DNA of 64,000 nucleotides, taken from assembly GCF_028610625.1 (NCBI RefSeq), contig NZ_JAQQWU010000006.1, forward strand, positions 1 to 64,000, in the 5' to 3' direction. This document shows, piece by piece, positions 1-7,703 of this stretch. This stretch comes from Guptibacillus spartinae. Lineage in GTDB: Bacteria > Bacillota > Bacilli > Bacillales > Guptibacillaceae. The position numbers and the translations under genes were made by a program. How positions within the stretch are numbered: the first letter of the stretch is position 1; each line of letters opens with the position of its first letter. Below the pieces are notes generated by a model. That model saw only the letters and a program-made list of their open reading frames with translations. It was not told the origin of the DNA and did not search any database.

Positions 1-56
1 TCGTTTCGTTTAGCTTTTTACAAGCTCTAGTTGAAACACTTGAATGGAGTGATGAA

Positions 57-287
57 ATGACTAAAGATCAGTTCAAAGAGTTTCAAAATGGAATTCACAT
101 TGGAGAAGAGTACAATTTCCATTATGGAAATAATGAATATTGGATTAGCCAAGATGAAGAGAGATTTTACTTAACAAAAGTAAAAGGCTCAGTTACTCAA
201 GAGTTTAGTACAGCGAAACAATTGTTCGAAGACGGTAAAGTGGATGGAAGATTTATCTCTGATATTTATGAAGATATTGAGTGGTGA
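57..287 (+). CDS. hypothetical protein, 76 aa
   Basis: Small soluble acidic protein rich in Glu, Asp, Tyr and Phe, without signal peptide or membrane segment. The ATG at 57 has GGAG about eight bases upstream, and the frame is closed by a stop just before it, so the gene is complete although it lies at the window edge. I do not recognise the family. A GGAGC-type boundary element follows about 35 bases after the stop, so it looks like the first visible one-gene unit of the array. The ribosome site supports that it is real; function unknown. Confidence 0.6.
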   Translation: MTKDQFKEFQNGIHIGEEYNFHYGNNEYWISQDEERFYLTKVKGSVTQEFSTAKQLFEDGKVDGRFISDIYEDIEW

Positions 288-320
288 ATTCGACAGAAAT
301 AAGTTATATCTCATACTCAA

Positions 321-356
321 TTATCTCAGAACGTTTACTTAATAAAAAGTAAGTTC
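321..356 (+). repeat. boundary element 1 (CAGAAC core variant)
   Basis: Left flank TTATCT, degenerate core CAGAAC, right flank GTTTACTTAATAAA of the B class. The right side forms a bulged hairpin: GAAC and TTACTT pair with AAGTAA and GTTC. Confidence 0.5.
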
Positions 357-471
357 TCAATGTAGGTTTAGGAGATGATTCTGGAATGTTGGTAGGAGAA
401 TTAAGTCATCTTACTCCTTAGTTACTGTATTAGAAAGAAACTATAAATAATTCATTTAAAGAGGTGATACT

Positions 472-651
472 TTGAAGTCAGATAAGCCTTTACCTTTATC
501 TTTATTACTTGTTTACTTTTTTATAGTAATATCTACTTTCCTCGTATATTTCACAGTATCAAACCCTTATCTTAAGTCCTTTCTAATTATCGCTTTATTG
601 GCATTAAGTACCGCATACAAATGGAAATATTTCCGAAAGAAAGAAAATTAG
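472..651 (+). CDS. small membrane protein, 59 aa (TTG start)
   Basis: Starts with TTG preceded by AAAGAGGTGATAC, a good ribosome site. The product has a short charged N-terminus (MKSDK), two hydrophobic stretches at about residues 7-28 and 34-50, and a basic tail ending FRKKEN, so it is probably a two-pass inner-membrane protein. I do not recognise a named family. A clearly homologous but frameshifted copy lies at 35,876-36,048, and even the sequence upstream of the gene is similar, so whole units have been duplicated. No function can be assigned. Confidence 0.6.
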   Translation: MKSDKPLPLSLLLVYFFIVISTFLVYFTVSNPYLKSFLIIALLALSTAYKWKYFRKKEN

Positions 652-714
652 AATTGAGAGCAGCTTTTTCAATTTCAGTGGAGTTACTATTAGTGCATAC
701 AATAGATACTACGA

Positions 715-785
715 GTCTTAAGCAATCTCGGAGCTATTTTGAATAACTGGAGAAACCCCAATTTGAATGGTGGTTCCCTTTTTCA
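715..785 (+). repeat. boundary element 2
   Basis: Left flank TTAAGCAATCT, core CGGAGC at 729-734, followed by an imperfect hairpin (GGAGAAACC with GGTTCCC) and a T-run that could terminate transcription. The same left flank occurs at 6,223 with a different right flank. Confidence 0.6.
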
Positions 786-857
786 ACTCCAATATTAACA
801 ATAAGCTTTAACATAGCTGGAAAATTAAAAGTAGAAGTTTAATAAAACCTTTGCCTT

Positions 858-1043
858 TTATAAAATGAGTTGACTTAAAATAAACATAAGAAGTAATATT
901 CCAATTCCTAAAGCTCTTACTCCATAAAGTTGACTTTCTGACAATGCAGTCCCTTTCATACTCCTCCAACTGGGGTAAAAGAAGCCGATCACAGGAGCCG
1001 CGATTAATCCTATAGTCATCAATATTACTGCTAAGAATTCCAT
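858..1043 (-). CDS. small membrane protein, 61 aa
   Basis: Minus-strand ORF. I choose the inner ATG (MEFLAVILM) because AAGGGTGG lies six bases before it; the longer frame to 1079 has no ribosome site. Two hydrophobic segments at about residues 2-22 and 42-60 flank a short polar loop, suggesting a two-pass membrane protein. No family recognised. It is one of few reversed single genes in the array, and no GGAGC element is visible on its own strand. Confidence 0.5.
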   Translation of the reverse strand: MEFLAVILMTIGLIAAPVIGFFYPSWRSMKGTALSESQLYGVRALGIGILLLMFILSQLIL

Positions 1044-1197
1044 AATAGCCACCCTTTTTTTATAATAACTAGTAACCAAATAATTCCCATATCAAACAAC
1101 AAGAACCAGGTTATACTCATTGTAACAGTAGTTTTAGTTTTATCTTGATACTGAGTTTGCAATGTTTAGGGGCAACTCAAGAATATTGAACTGAGTC

Positions 1198-1300
1198 CAT
1201 TGTTCCGTTAAATCGGAGCTTATCTGTAATAAGATAGGCTCTTTTAATTTGGAAAAAGATTGAGTTGCTCTAAAATATTTGAAATCATTGGTATTGAGAA
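1198..1300 (+). repeat. boundary element 3 with full ~95-bp extended repeat
   Basis: Left flank CCATTGTTCCGTTAAAT, core CGGAGC at 1214-1219, class A right flank forming a hairpin GAGCTTATCT / AGATAGGCTC followed by TTTTA, then the conserved tail TTTGAAATCATTGGTATT at 1278-1295. The left flank closely matches the element at 5,811. Confidence 0.75.
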
Positions 1301-1363
1301 TTTAAGCAGCTAAATGGAATCACAGAATTGAATAGGAATTAGAGATACGTTTGGAGGATTAAA

Positions 1364-1823
1364 ATGGATTACAATTTTACTGAAATCTCACAAGAGCAAG
1401 CAGAGAAAAATTTTAAACTGGCACTATGAAGGAGAATACTCTTTTTATGATTATAAGAATGATGAAGAGAATTTAGCTAAACTTATGAGTCCTCGTGGTG
1501 ATATTTATTACATGGTTAAAAAAGGTAATGAAGAAATTGGCTTCTTCTGCTATGAAATTGAGGAAGAATCCTTGGAGATTGGCTTAGGTATGAAACCCGG
1601 GCTAACTGGTAGGGGGATGGGATTAGATTACTTGAATGCTGGAATAAACTTTGCAATCTCGAAATATAACCCTAAAAAAATCACGCTTTCGGTTGCAACT
1701 TTTAATAAAAGGGCGATAAAGGTCTATAAAAGAGCAGGTTTTGCAATTGTTAAGACCTTTATGCAAGACATCAATGGAAATCGTTTAGAGTTTTTAAAGA
1801 TGGAATACGATTGGACAAATTAA
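1364..1823 (+). pseudogene. GNAT N-acetyltransferase, frameshifted in an A-run
   Basis: GNAT-family acetyltransferase (acetyl-CoA donor, substrate unknown). The true start is the ATG at 1364 with GGAGG eight bases upstream, but this frame stops after 21 codons. Removing one base from the A-run at 1406-1410 joins it to the downstream frame, which continues through LNWHYEGEYS to the stop at 1823, about 152 residues in total. The downstream part carries the acetyl-CoA-binding region (LTGRGMGLDYLNAGI) and the family C-terminus (FNKRAIKVYKRAGF). The damage is one inserted A, so it is recent decay, a sequencing error or slippage; an intact shorter protein from 1485 is unlikely because it would lack the N-terminus and a ribosome site. 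Confidence 0.75.
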
Positions 1824-1906
1824 ATAATGAGGTGGGAACTATTTTTAAATAAAAACGTACATATAGGTATCGCTTATAGAGCGTTTCTAAATGAAGGGGT
1901 GGAGGA

Positions 1907-2656
1907 ATGGGAAAGCATTTAAAGTTAGTACTGAAAATAGTAGGGTTAGAATTATTGATTATTGTCTTTTTTACTATAAATGGTGTTTATACCTCAATTA
2001 CAAATCCTACTAATACATTAATGGAATACATTGGTCTATTACCAGTAGTATTGGGATTATGGTTTTACCTTATGAAAACTAAGAAGTGGGCTGACTTCTT
2101 TTCGAATAATCGTCTTATTTTGGATAAAGAGAGTATCCAACTCTGGTCGCCGCTATTAATAATATTAGCAATTTTATTAATCGGTAATGGGGGAATCAGG
2201 ATTTCATCTGTTTCAGAATTAGTCATGATAGCAGGAACTCAAATACTTATTGTTGCTTTCATTGAAGAAATGGTTTTCCGAGGATTTATGATTAATATTC
2301 TGATCTCAAAAGGATTTAAGTTGGCCGTTTTAACATCAAGTTTACTGTTTGCTTTAACTCATTCCTTACAACTTCTCGGTGGACAATCGATTGAGGTAGT
2401 TATAGTGCAAATTACATATGCTTTCTTTATAGGGATGGTCCTTTCTTTGCTGATCGTGAATAACCAACCAATTATTATTACAATCACCTTTCACGGATTG
2501 AATAACTTTCTAATTATGACAAGTCGAACGGATGGTTCTTCCATTTATAATTATTTAATTATCTCTATCCTTGTTGTTCATTCATTATTTTTGTGGTCTA
2601 AAGCTCCCCATTTCAATAGATTGAAAACAGAGAAAGTAAGACAACCAGCCGTGTAG
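1907..2656 (+). CDS. CPBP family intramembrane metalloprotease
   Basis: A 249-residue polytopic membrane protein of the CPBP (CAAX protease and bacteriocin-processing) family. Diagnostic motifs are visible: EEMVFRG near residue 119, FALTHSLQ near 148 and HGLNNF near 196, which supply the metal-coordinating Glu and His residues. Members are implicated in bacteriocin self-immunity or membrane proteolysis; which applies here is unknown. The ATG follows GGGGTGGAGG. It stands alone and ends close to a boundary element at about 2,736. Decayed C-terminal fragments of other CPBP genes lie at 28,003 and 38,781, so this family is recurrent cargo. Confidence 0.85.
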   Translation: MGKHLKLVLKIVGLELLIIVFFTINGVYTSITNPTNTLMEYIGLLPVVLGLWFYLMKTKKWADFFSNNRLILDKESIQLWSPLLIILAILLIGNGGIRISSVSELVMIAGTQILIVAFIEEMVFRGFMINILISKGFKLAVLTSSLLFALTHSLQLLGGQSIEVVIVQITYAFFIGMVLSLLIVNNQPIIITITFHGLNNFLIMTSRTDGSSIYNYLIISILVVHSLFLWSKAPHFNRLKTEKVRQPAV

Positions 2657-2729
2657 GAAATATTATCTAAGGGGAATAGATAGAGTTAAAACCGAAGTTA
2701 AATTGGGATATCTCGAATTTGAGATTTCC

Positions 2730-2760
2730 GCATAATTGGAGCGTTAGTTGAAAAAGCCTA
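2730..2760 (+). repeat. boundary element 4 (TTGGAGC)
   Basis: TTGGAGC at 2736-2742 followed by a B-class right flank GTTAGTTGAAAAAG. It lies 80 bases after the CPBP gene. Confidence 0.5.
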
Positions 2761-2769
2761 ATCAAAAAA

Positions 2770-2800
2770 ACGGTCCCAAAAAATTGTGGAGGACCGTTTT
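2770..2800. terminator. bidirectional intrinsic terminator
   Basis: ACGGTCC and GGACCGT form a stem with runs of A before and T after, placed between the convergent CPBP gene and the minus-strand ABC operon. Confidence 0.7.
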
Positions 2801-2902
2801 GTATACTCTAATTTACTTACCGTTGTAAATTCGCATTTCCCTGACCCTATTCCAATATTTTCTTCTTAGCAACATGACAATTATGAAAATGAATAACTGC
2901 GC

Positions 2903-3652
2903 TTACCCTAACTGGCGTTTAAAGACTTTACCGGCTATGAAGTAAGCAATGGCCATGATGCCAATACACCAGGCAAGCGCAATCCAGATTCCGTTATCTA
3001 CCGTTCCTTCATATAATAGAGAACGAATTGAGTTCACGATTGAAGTCACAGGCTGGTTCTCTGCAAAAACACGCACAACTTTTGGCATGGTTTCGGTGGG
3101 AACAAAAGCTGAACTGATAAAAGGTAGAAATATCAGAGGATACGAATAGGCTGTCGCCCCTTCCATGGAGTTTGCTGTTAATCCGGGAATGACCGCAAGC
3201 CAAGTCAGCGCTAGCGTAAATACGCCGAGTATTCCAATTACCGCTAGCCAATCGAGGACATTAGCGCTGGAACGGAAGCCTATCAGAAGTGCAACTAAAA
3301 TAACCACCATGACTGTAAGGGCGTTGGAAACAAGCGAGGTCCACACGTTGGCCCACAAAATCGACGATCTCTTAATCGGCATAGTCACTAAACGTGCCAT
3401 TAGTCCGTTCTTTGCATCTGTAAACAGCCGCAAGGAAGTGTACGCGACACCGGATGCGATAGAGATTAGTAATATTCCCGGCAATAAATAATTTACATAG
3501 TTGACTGTGCCTGTCTCTATAGCTCCGCCAAATACATAGACAAACAATAGCATCATCATAATTGGAGTAATCGCTACCGTAATAACTGTATCGGGGCTTC
3601 TCATGATATTCCGCATTAAACGCCCTAACAATACGCTTGTTCTATCTTGCAT
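2903..3652 (-). CDS. ABC-2 type exporter permease (DrrB-like)
   Basis: Membrane subunit of an ABC exporter, 249 residues, with about six hydrophobic segments and the ABC-2 hallmark N-terminus (RNIMRSPDTVITVAITPIMM) and the segment LLPGILLISIASG. Its start codon abuts the stop of the ATPase gene and has AAAGGAGGGG upstream, so the two are co-translated. With the adjacent DrrA-like ATPase it would export a hydrophobic compound such as a drug or antibiotic; the substrate is unknown. The operon is controlled by a PadR repressor, which usually means induction by the exported compound. Base composition is visibly richer in G and C than the neighbouring cassettes. Confidence 0.85.
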   Translation of the reverse strand: MQDRTSVLLGRLMRNIMRSPDTVITVAITPIMMMLLFVYVFGGAIETGTVNYVNYLLPGILLISIASGVAYTSLRLFTDAKNGLMARLVTMPIKRSSILWANVWTSLVSNALTVMVVILVALLIGFRSSANVLDWLAVIGILGVFTLALTWLAVIPGLTANSMEGATAYSYPLIFLPFISSAFVPTETMPKVVRVFAENQPVTSIVNSIRSLLYEGTVDNGIWIALAWCIGIMAIAYFIAGKVFKRQLG

Positions 3653-4414
3653 TTACATCCCCTCCTTTTTTCCAGTAATCGAAAGGAAAATTTCTTCTAA
3701 TGTTAACTGCTTTTCGATGTATTCCACTTTTTGGGGCGCGAATACCTTTTTGAGTTCGGTAAGTGTACCGACTTTTAAAATCTTTCCTCGATGTAGAATC
3801 GCAATACGATCTGCCAATTGTTCGGCCTCTTCCAAGTACTGGGTCGTCAGCAAGATGGTTATGCCCCCGCCGGCAAGCTCCTTAATCGTATTCCAGACTT
3901 CAATCCTGGCTTCGGGATCGAGTCCCGTGGTTGGTTCGTCAAGAAAAATAATCTCAGGCGTTCCAATCAGACTCATGGCAATGTCCAGCCTACGCTTCAT
4001 CCCACCTGAATACTTGTCGGCACGTCGGTTGGCCACATCACTCAAGCGGAACCTCACAAGCAAATTGTCTGCCACCTTAAAAGGATTAGATACCCCACGT
4101 AACTTGGCAATCATTATCATGTTTTCCCTTCCAGTAAGCATCCCATCTAGAGCTGCAAACTGACCTGTCAAACTTATGGTCTCGCGAACACGATCCGGTT
4201 GACGCTGAACGTCATAACCACAAACACTTGCCTTCCCTCCATCAGGTTTTATCAATGTTGAGAGAATGTTGATCACCGTTGTCTTACCTGCACCATTGGA
4301 CCCTAGCAATGCGAAAATTTCGCCGGGCCTTATCTCCATATCCACGCCTCTTAAAACTTTCTGGTCTTTAAAGGACTTTTCTAAATTTTTTAAAGAAATC
4401 ACTGAATTCGCCAC
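3653..4414 (-). CDS. ABC exporter ATP-binding protein (DrrA-like)
   Basis: ATPase subunit with Walker A GSNGAGKTT, signature YSGGMKRRLDIAMSL, Walker B IIFLDEPTTGLDP, and the DrrA-type C-terminal tail ending in LTLEEIFLSITG. I place the start at GTG 4414: the frame is open to 4441, but AAGGAGGAG sits nine bases before this GTG and would be coding in the longer version. It energises the permease encoded immediately downstream. The gene is separated from the regulator pair by about 335 bases that contain inverted repeats and probably its own promoter. Confidence 0.88.
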   Translation of the reverse strand: MANSVISLKNLEKSFKDQKVLRGVDMEIRPGEIFALLGSNGAGKTTVINILSTLIKPDGGKASVCGYDVQRQPDRVRETISLTGQFAALDGMLTGRENMIMIAKLRGVSNPFKVADNLLVRFRLSDVANRRADKYSGGMKRRLDIAMSLIGTPEIIFLDEPTTGLDPEARIEVWNTIKELAGGGITILLTTQYLEEAEQLADRIAILHRGKILKVGTLTELKKVFAPQKVEYIEKQLTLEEIFLSITGKKEGM

Positions 4415-4532
4415 AATTTTTCTCCTCCTTATAATAAGCACATACTAACTCGGAAGTAGAAACTTTGAATTCCACCTATTGAACAATCAATTAATGAACT
4501 GCTCGATCATTTGCAGCAAGAGAAATATACAC

Positions 4533-4619
4533 ATACTAGTAAGTGATACTAATATTCTGTATAACTTATTACCGGGCGAAAAGATAACTGAATAGATTAG
4601 GTAGCTATTCAGTCGGTAA
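4533..4619. promoter_or_regulatory. inverted repeats upstream of ABC genes, possible PadR operator/promoter
   Basis: Two dyads lie between the DUF1048 and ABC genes. TACTAGTAAGTGATACTA at about 4,535 shares the motif AGTAAGTRATAC with the region upstream of the padR-like gene (about 5,480-5,500). ACTGAATAG and CTATTCAGT form a perfect 9-bp stem at 4587-4613, enclosed by TTACCG and CGGTAA. One is probably the regulator's operator and the other a terminator for the upstream pair; this is inference. Confidence 0.4.
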
Positions 4620-4749
4620 TATCCTATTGAATTTTTTTCACATCATCGCTTCATAATCCAAAGTCAGAGAGTTAAAAGTTCAGAACAAACTCGTAACGAT
4701 ACTTTTAGTTCGATAGGGTCATTAGAAGCCAGGGCTTCAGAATACTTAG

Positions 4750-5088
4750 TTAATCACGTCCAATTGTATCATTCAGTTTCGTACGATAACTATCTTTCCA
4801 GGTTTTTTCATCTGTCAGAAGATCGTCACAGAACGTGGCCACATCTTTACCTGTGAGGTCAGTAACTTTTTTCCCTTCCGCTGCACCTTGTTCAAACAGG
4901 TCAAGAATACCGTTAAAGATTCTACTGGTAGCTTTCCAGTCAGACAGACCGGCAGTGGTCCACATATATTTTTGAATCGCTTTGTAAGCATTATGATATT
5001 CACTCGGGAGTGCTTTCGCACGTGCCTCCATGAGCCTCCATTCACGCTTGTCATCCAAACTTCCTATAATTTTTTCGAAAATATTCAT
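4750..5088 (-). CDS. DUF1048 family protein
   Basis: A 112-residue soluble helical protein with the pattern of the DUF1048 family ([17 protein letters not shown] at the N-terminus, [15 protein letters not shown] in the middle). Members commonly sit directly after a PadR regulator and before an ABC exporter, as here. Biochemical function is not known to me; it may modulate the regulator. AAGGAG lies eight bases before the ATG. It follows the padR-like gene by 19 bases and is surely co-transcribed with it. Confidence 0.8.
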   Translation of the reverse strand: MNIFEKIIGSLDDKREWRLMEARAKALPSEYHNAYKAIQKYMWTTAGLSDWKATSRIFNGILDLFEQGAAEGKKVTDLTGKDVATFCDDLLTDEKTWKDSYRTKLNDTIGRD

Positions 5089-5107
5089 AGTACTACTCCT
5101 TTTCCAT

Positions 5108-5425
5108 TTAGTATTTTAGTTTATTAATCGTACTTGAGACAAATTCCCATTTTTTCCAAAATACTTCAAGGTGCTCTTGCCCAGCTGGATTAAGAGTGTA
5201 AAATTTTCTTGGCGGTCCCATAGTGGACGGCTTTTTCTCAATATTCACCAGATTGTTTTTCTCAAGCCGCATGGTAATTGTATAAACTGTACCTTCAACT
5301 ACATCAGTGAAGCCAAGCTCTCGCAGTTGTTGTGTGATTTCATAGCCATAGGTTTCTCCACGACTAATAATTTCAAGTACACAGCCCTCAAGTACTCCTT
5401 TCATCATTTCTCTGAAGTTACTCAT
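5108..5425 (-). CDS. PadR family transcriptional regulator
   Basis: A winged-helix PadR-type repressor of 105 residues with the family signature [12 protein letters not shown] and [13 protein letters not shown]. The start is set at the second ATG (MSNFREM) because GGAGG lies eight bases upstream; the upstream ATG at 5437 overlaps this ribosome site. It likely controls its own promoter and the downstream DUF1048 and ABC genes. The upstream region (5,477-5,520) contains AGTAAGTAATAC and other TACT/AGTA half-sites that are candidate operators. Confidence 0.87.
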   Translation of the reverse strand: MSNFREMMKGVLEGCVLEIISRGETYGYEITQQLRELGFTDVVEGTVYTITMRLEKNNLVNIEKKPSTMGPPRKFYTLNPAGQEHLEVFWKKWEFVSSTINKLKY

Positions 5426-5545
5426 CTTTACCTCCATGTTTATCTAGACGTGATTTAATAATCTGTATAACAGGTATTTTGTATTACTTACTACTGGTAT
5501 ATAGTATTACACAGTAGGGAGAATTGTGTCAATGTTAAATTTTAT

Positions 5546-5824
5546 TCACGCCTTTCACCTTTAATTAATGAATGGTGGGGCGGCCGAGAAATGGCATATA
5601 TGCTTCCAAAGGTGTTTTATCACATTAACACCAGTTGTTTTATTGCAGAAAAAAATGAGGAGATTGTAGGTTTTTTGATCTGGATTATGTCCCAAACTAA
5701 GTTAGATCAAGCATACATTCACTTTCGGGGAGTCCATCCAGGCTATCGAAAGAATGATATAGGCAAACAACTTCACGAAAAATATTGCGATTCTGCATGG
5801 AAAGAAGATCCATTGTTCTATTAA
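5546..5824 (+). pseudogene. GNAT acetyltransferase fragment truncated by boundary element
   Basis: Reading upstream of the ATG at 5591, the frame is open and encodes PLINEWWGGREMAYML, a typical N-terminal part of a GNAT subfamily; FIAEKNEEIVGFLI, YIHFRGVHPGYRK and DIGKQLHEKY follow. The first residues and initiation signals are missing. The C-terminal third is also missing: after WKEDPLFY the stop codon TAA is part of the boundary element (TTAAATCGGAGC). The fragment therefore ends exactly where the repeated element begins, which suggests an element-mediated rearrangement within a gene. Confidence 0.75.
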
Positions 5825-5880
5825 ATCGGAGCTTATCTGTAATAAGATAAGCTCCTTTTAGCTGGAATTAAAGATTGAGT
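5811..5880 (+). repeat. boundary element 5, class A
   Basis: Left flank CCATTGTTCTATTAAAT, core CGGAGC 5827-5832, perfect 10-bp hairpin GAGCTTATCT / AGATAAGCTC and CTTTTA. The tail starts like the extended repeat (AAAGATTGAGTTATG) but then diverges into the hairpin at 5882. Confidence 0.75.
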
Positions 5881-5881
5881 T

Positions 5882-5909
5882 ATGCGGATTTTTTTGAAAA
5901 AATCCGCAT
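5882..5909. terminator. perfect hairpin, 12-bp stem
   Basis: ATGCGGATTTTT and AAAAATCCGCAT pair around a four-base loop. It lies inside the tail of boundary element 5 and may add a terminator or be a small inserted palindrome. Confidence 0.5.
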
Positions 5910-5937
5910 TGTAAATTTTGGTCATTTAGTGAAACGA

Positions 5938-5968
5938 TTTACTTGCCCATCCGTAGAATGGATATAAT
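5938..5968 (+). promoter_or_regulatory. possible sigma-A promoter
   Basis: A perfect TATAAT at 5963-5968 precedes the small membrane gene; candidate -35 boxes (TTTACT or TACTTG) are poor. If real it would be one of few promoters directly in front of an array gene. Confidence 0.3.
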
Positions 5969-6003
5969 CAAAAGGAAAAATTGGTAGTTGGGGGGTATAA
6001 AAG

Positions 6004-6198
6004 GTGAAAGTTGAAGTTCTTATATTTGTAATAAGCATACTGTTAATGCCTTATTTTTTGTTCGAATTCTTTAATGACATTAGTAATCAAGCAGGAATTA
6101 TATCACTAATCTCCTCAATTTTTATGTTGCTATTGTTAATTTTCTCTTCAAGTCTTATTGTAAGTTATTGGAAAGAGAAAAAAGAGACGATAAAGTAA
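6004..6198 (+). CDS. small membrane protein, 64 aa (GTG start)
   Basis: GTG start with GGGGGG upstream. The product has two hydrophobic segments (about residues 4-22 and 32-54) and a basic C-terminal tail SYWKEKKETIK, so it is probably a two-pass membrane protein with both ends inside. Family not recognised. A boundary element begins about 25 bases after the stop, as in other single-gene units. Confidence 0.55.
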   Translation: MKVEVLIFVISILLMPYFLFEFFNDISNQAGIISLISSIFMLLLLIFSSSLIVSYWKEKKETIK

Positions 6199-6219
6199 TT
6201 CTAAAAGAAAATGAAAAGT

Positions 6220-6260
6220 TATTAAGCAATCTCGGAGCGTTTGTTTAACAAGGAAACTTA
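6220..6260 (+). repeat. boundary element 6, class B
   Basis: Left flank TTAAGCAATCT, core CGGAGC 6233-6238, right flank GTTTGTTTAACAAGG. Shares its left flank with element 2 but not its right flank. Confidence 0.65.
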
Positions 6261-6298
6261 ATGAACAAAGCTATTTACGATTAATACAAAAAGCAAAT

Positions 6299-6330
6299 GG
6301 AGCGCAATCTTTGAAAATAGATTGTGCTCC
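6299..6330. terminator. intrinsic terminator for the XRE operon
   Basis: GGAGCGCAATCT and AGATTGTGCTCC form a 12-bp stem with one mismatch, just after the stop of the minus-strand membrane protein gene; the A-rich + side gives the T-run on the minus strand. Confidence 0.65.
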
Positions 6331-6336
6331 ATCCCA

Positions 6337-6810
6337 TTAATCATCAAGTATATCTTTGTTCTTCTTAAAAGATCTCTTAAGAGATGTGTAGCTTACGAAA
6401 TACATAAAGAATGCTATAAAGAAAGCTGAACTTAACGGGATAAATATTTTAGTGATGTCTGAAGGAATGCCGTCAATTAGAACATAAGCAGTAATGAGAA
6501 GAATTAAGAAAATAAAACTTCGGTTAATAATTGCCTTTTTTTCTTTACTATATCTCTTTTCAGATGTCACTTCCGTATACTCGATGCCAGATAGTATGTA
6601 CCTCAGTAGAATATAAGCAACTATAAATCCTAAAGAGAGTAATGCTAAAGTTCCGGTGTTTGAGCTTCCATAAAGAGAGTAGTTATTGAGTAATACGAAT
6701 AGGAAAAGCAATGTTGCAAGAATAATAGCAGATTCAGCAATAAAATAAAGCATTCTTTTTTCCTTGTACTCATCCTTTGGTAAAAACTTAGAAAGCCACG
6801 AATTTTCCAT
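6337..6810 (-). CDS. membrane protein paired with XRE regulator
   Basis: About 157 residues with four hydrophobic segments in two pairs separated by a charged cytoplasmic stretch (EYTEVTSEKRYSKEKK). The start is the second ATG (MENSWLSKF), with GGGAGG nine bases upstream; those bases also encode the last codons of the regulator gene, so the two are translationally linked. I do not recognise a named family, but a small XRE regulator with a four-helix membrane protein is a recurrent Firmicutes pair, often related to immunity or stress; that role is inference. Confidence 0.65.
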   Translation of the reverse strand: MENSWLSKFLPKDEYKEKRMLYFIAESAIILATLLFLFVLLNNYSLYGSSNTGTLALLSLGFIVAYILLRYILSGIEYTEVTSEKRYSKEKKAIINRSFIFLILLITAYVLIDGIPSDITKIFIPLSSAFFIAFFMYFVSYTSLKRSFKKNKDILDD

Positions 6811-6815
6811 TCTGT

Positions 6816-7007
6816 TTATTCCTCCCAAAATAAATCGTCAAGTGTTCTGTCCAATGCTTTTGCAATTGAAATACATAGTTTTAAAGTTGGGTTGTACTCT
6901 CCTTTTTCGATCAAACTGATTGTTTGTCGAGTAACACTAACCTTTTTTCCTAATTGAGCTTGAGTTAAAGATTTTTCAACTCTTGCTACCTTCATGCGAT
7001 TTCTCAT
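6816..7007 (-). CDS. XRE family helix-turn-helix regulator, 63 aa
   Basis: A single-domain HTH_3 regulator: MKVARVEKSLTQAQLGKKV, then the recognition helix region VTRQTISLIEKGEYNP. It is the compact form typical of self-regulating repressors. Start at the ATG preceded by GGATGGTGA; a TTG at 7022 is less likely. Two palindromes with GTAAT...ATTAC half-sites lie directly upstream (7021-7060), so autoregulation is very likely. The membrane protein gene follows after five bases. Confidence 0.85.
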   Translation of the reverse strand: MRNRMKVARVEKSLTQAQLGKKVSVTRQTISLIEKGEYNPTLKLCISIAKALDRTLDDLFWEE

Positions 7008-7020
7008 ATTTTCACCATCC

Positions 7021-7060
7021 AAGTAATATATATATTACTTATTGTAATTTATATATTACA
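7021..7060 (-). promoter_or_regulatory. two tandem palindromic operators of the XRE regulator
   Basis: AAGTAATATATATATTACTT (7021-7040) is a perfect 20-bp palindrome. A second dyad at 7043-7060 has half-sites TGTAAT and ATTACA. Both sit just before the regulator's ribosome site, so binding would repress it. Confidence 0.7.
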
Positions 7061-7268
7061 TAATTGGGATAAGTAAATCAATAGATCGATTGGTATTTTT
7101 TATATTAATTCATCACTAATCTTCAATTAGATTGTGCCATATGTATGGAAATTTATAAGCAATTGAATAACGTTAGCATCTCTTCCTATATTTAGGAGTT
7201 TTTGCGTATTAAATTCTAAGCTTATATAGGCTTGGGGAAGGATGGAAGAATAAACGGGAGGACAAATA

Positions 7269-7703
7269 ATGAAAAGAAACCTATTGAACAAGGTCATACT
7301 TTTAATATCTTTAAGCGCTTGTTCAACGAACGAATTAGAAAATGTTGAAAAAGTAAAAGCAAGCTATTGGATTGGAAATGAAAAACAATCGGAAGAAGTA
7401 GCGTTTAAAGAGAAAGATGAGGTAGATGTATTTGTTGGGGCTACCAACAATGCAAAAGAACTTAATGATCAAAAGGTTATTAAAACCCCTCCATTATTGA
7501 CCTACGATCTTATTATTGAAGGAAGCAATAATAAAGCATTTCAATTATGGATTACTAAAGACGGAGAAGGATTCATTCAAAGTCTTTTAGCAGAAGATAG
7601 CGTAACATATCGATTGGATGAAAGTTCGGTAAAAGATGTATCAAATATTTTAAACAAACAAGATAATGTTACACTTCTACCAGACATCAAATTTGAAAAA
7701 TAA
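7269..7703 (+). CDS. putative lipoprotein, 144 aa
   Basis: Signal peptide with lipobox LSAC (cysteine near residue 18) after MKRNLLNKVILLI, so the mature protein should be lipid-anchored outside the membrane. The mature part has about 125 residues, mixed charged, with no recognised domain. GGGAGG lies eight bases before the ATG. After the stop, a short coding-like remnant (SFAVNMENGNVEIV, about 7,715-7,760) suggests decay of a neighbouring gene. Function unknown. Confidence 0.6.
   Translation: MKRNLLNKVILLISLSACSTNELENVEKVKASYWIGNEKQSEEVAFKEKDEVDVFVGATNNAKELNDQKVIKTPPLLTYDLIIEGSNNKAFQLWITKDGEGFIQSLLAEDSVTYRLDESSVKDVSNILNKQDNVTLLPDIKFEK

Noticed and set aside
2949-4163. Forward ORFs of up to 186 codons over the ABC genes
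   Set aside because: They are antisense shadows of the permease and ATPase, which carry clear family motifs.
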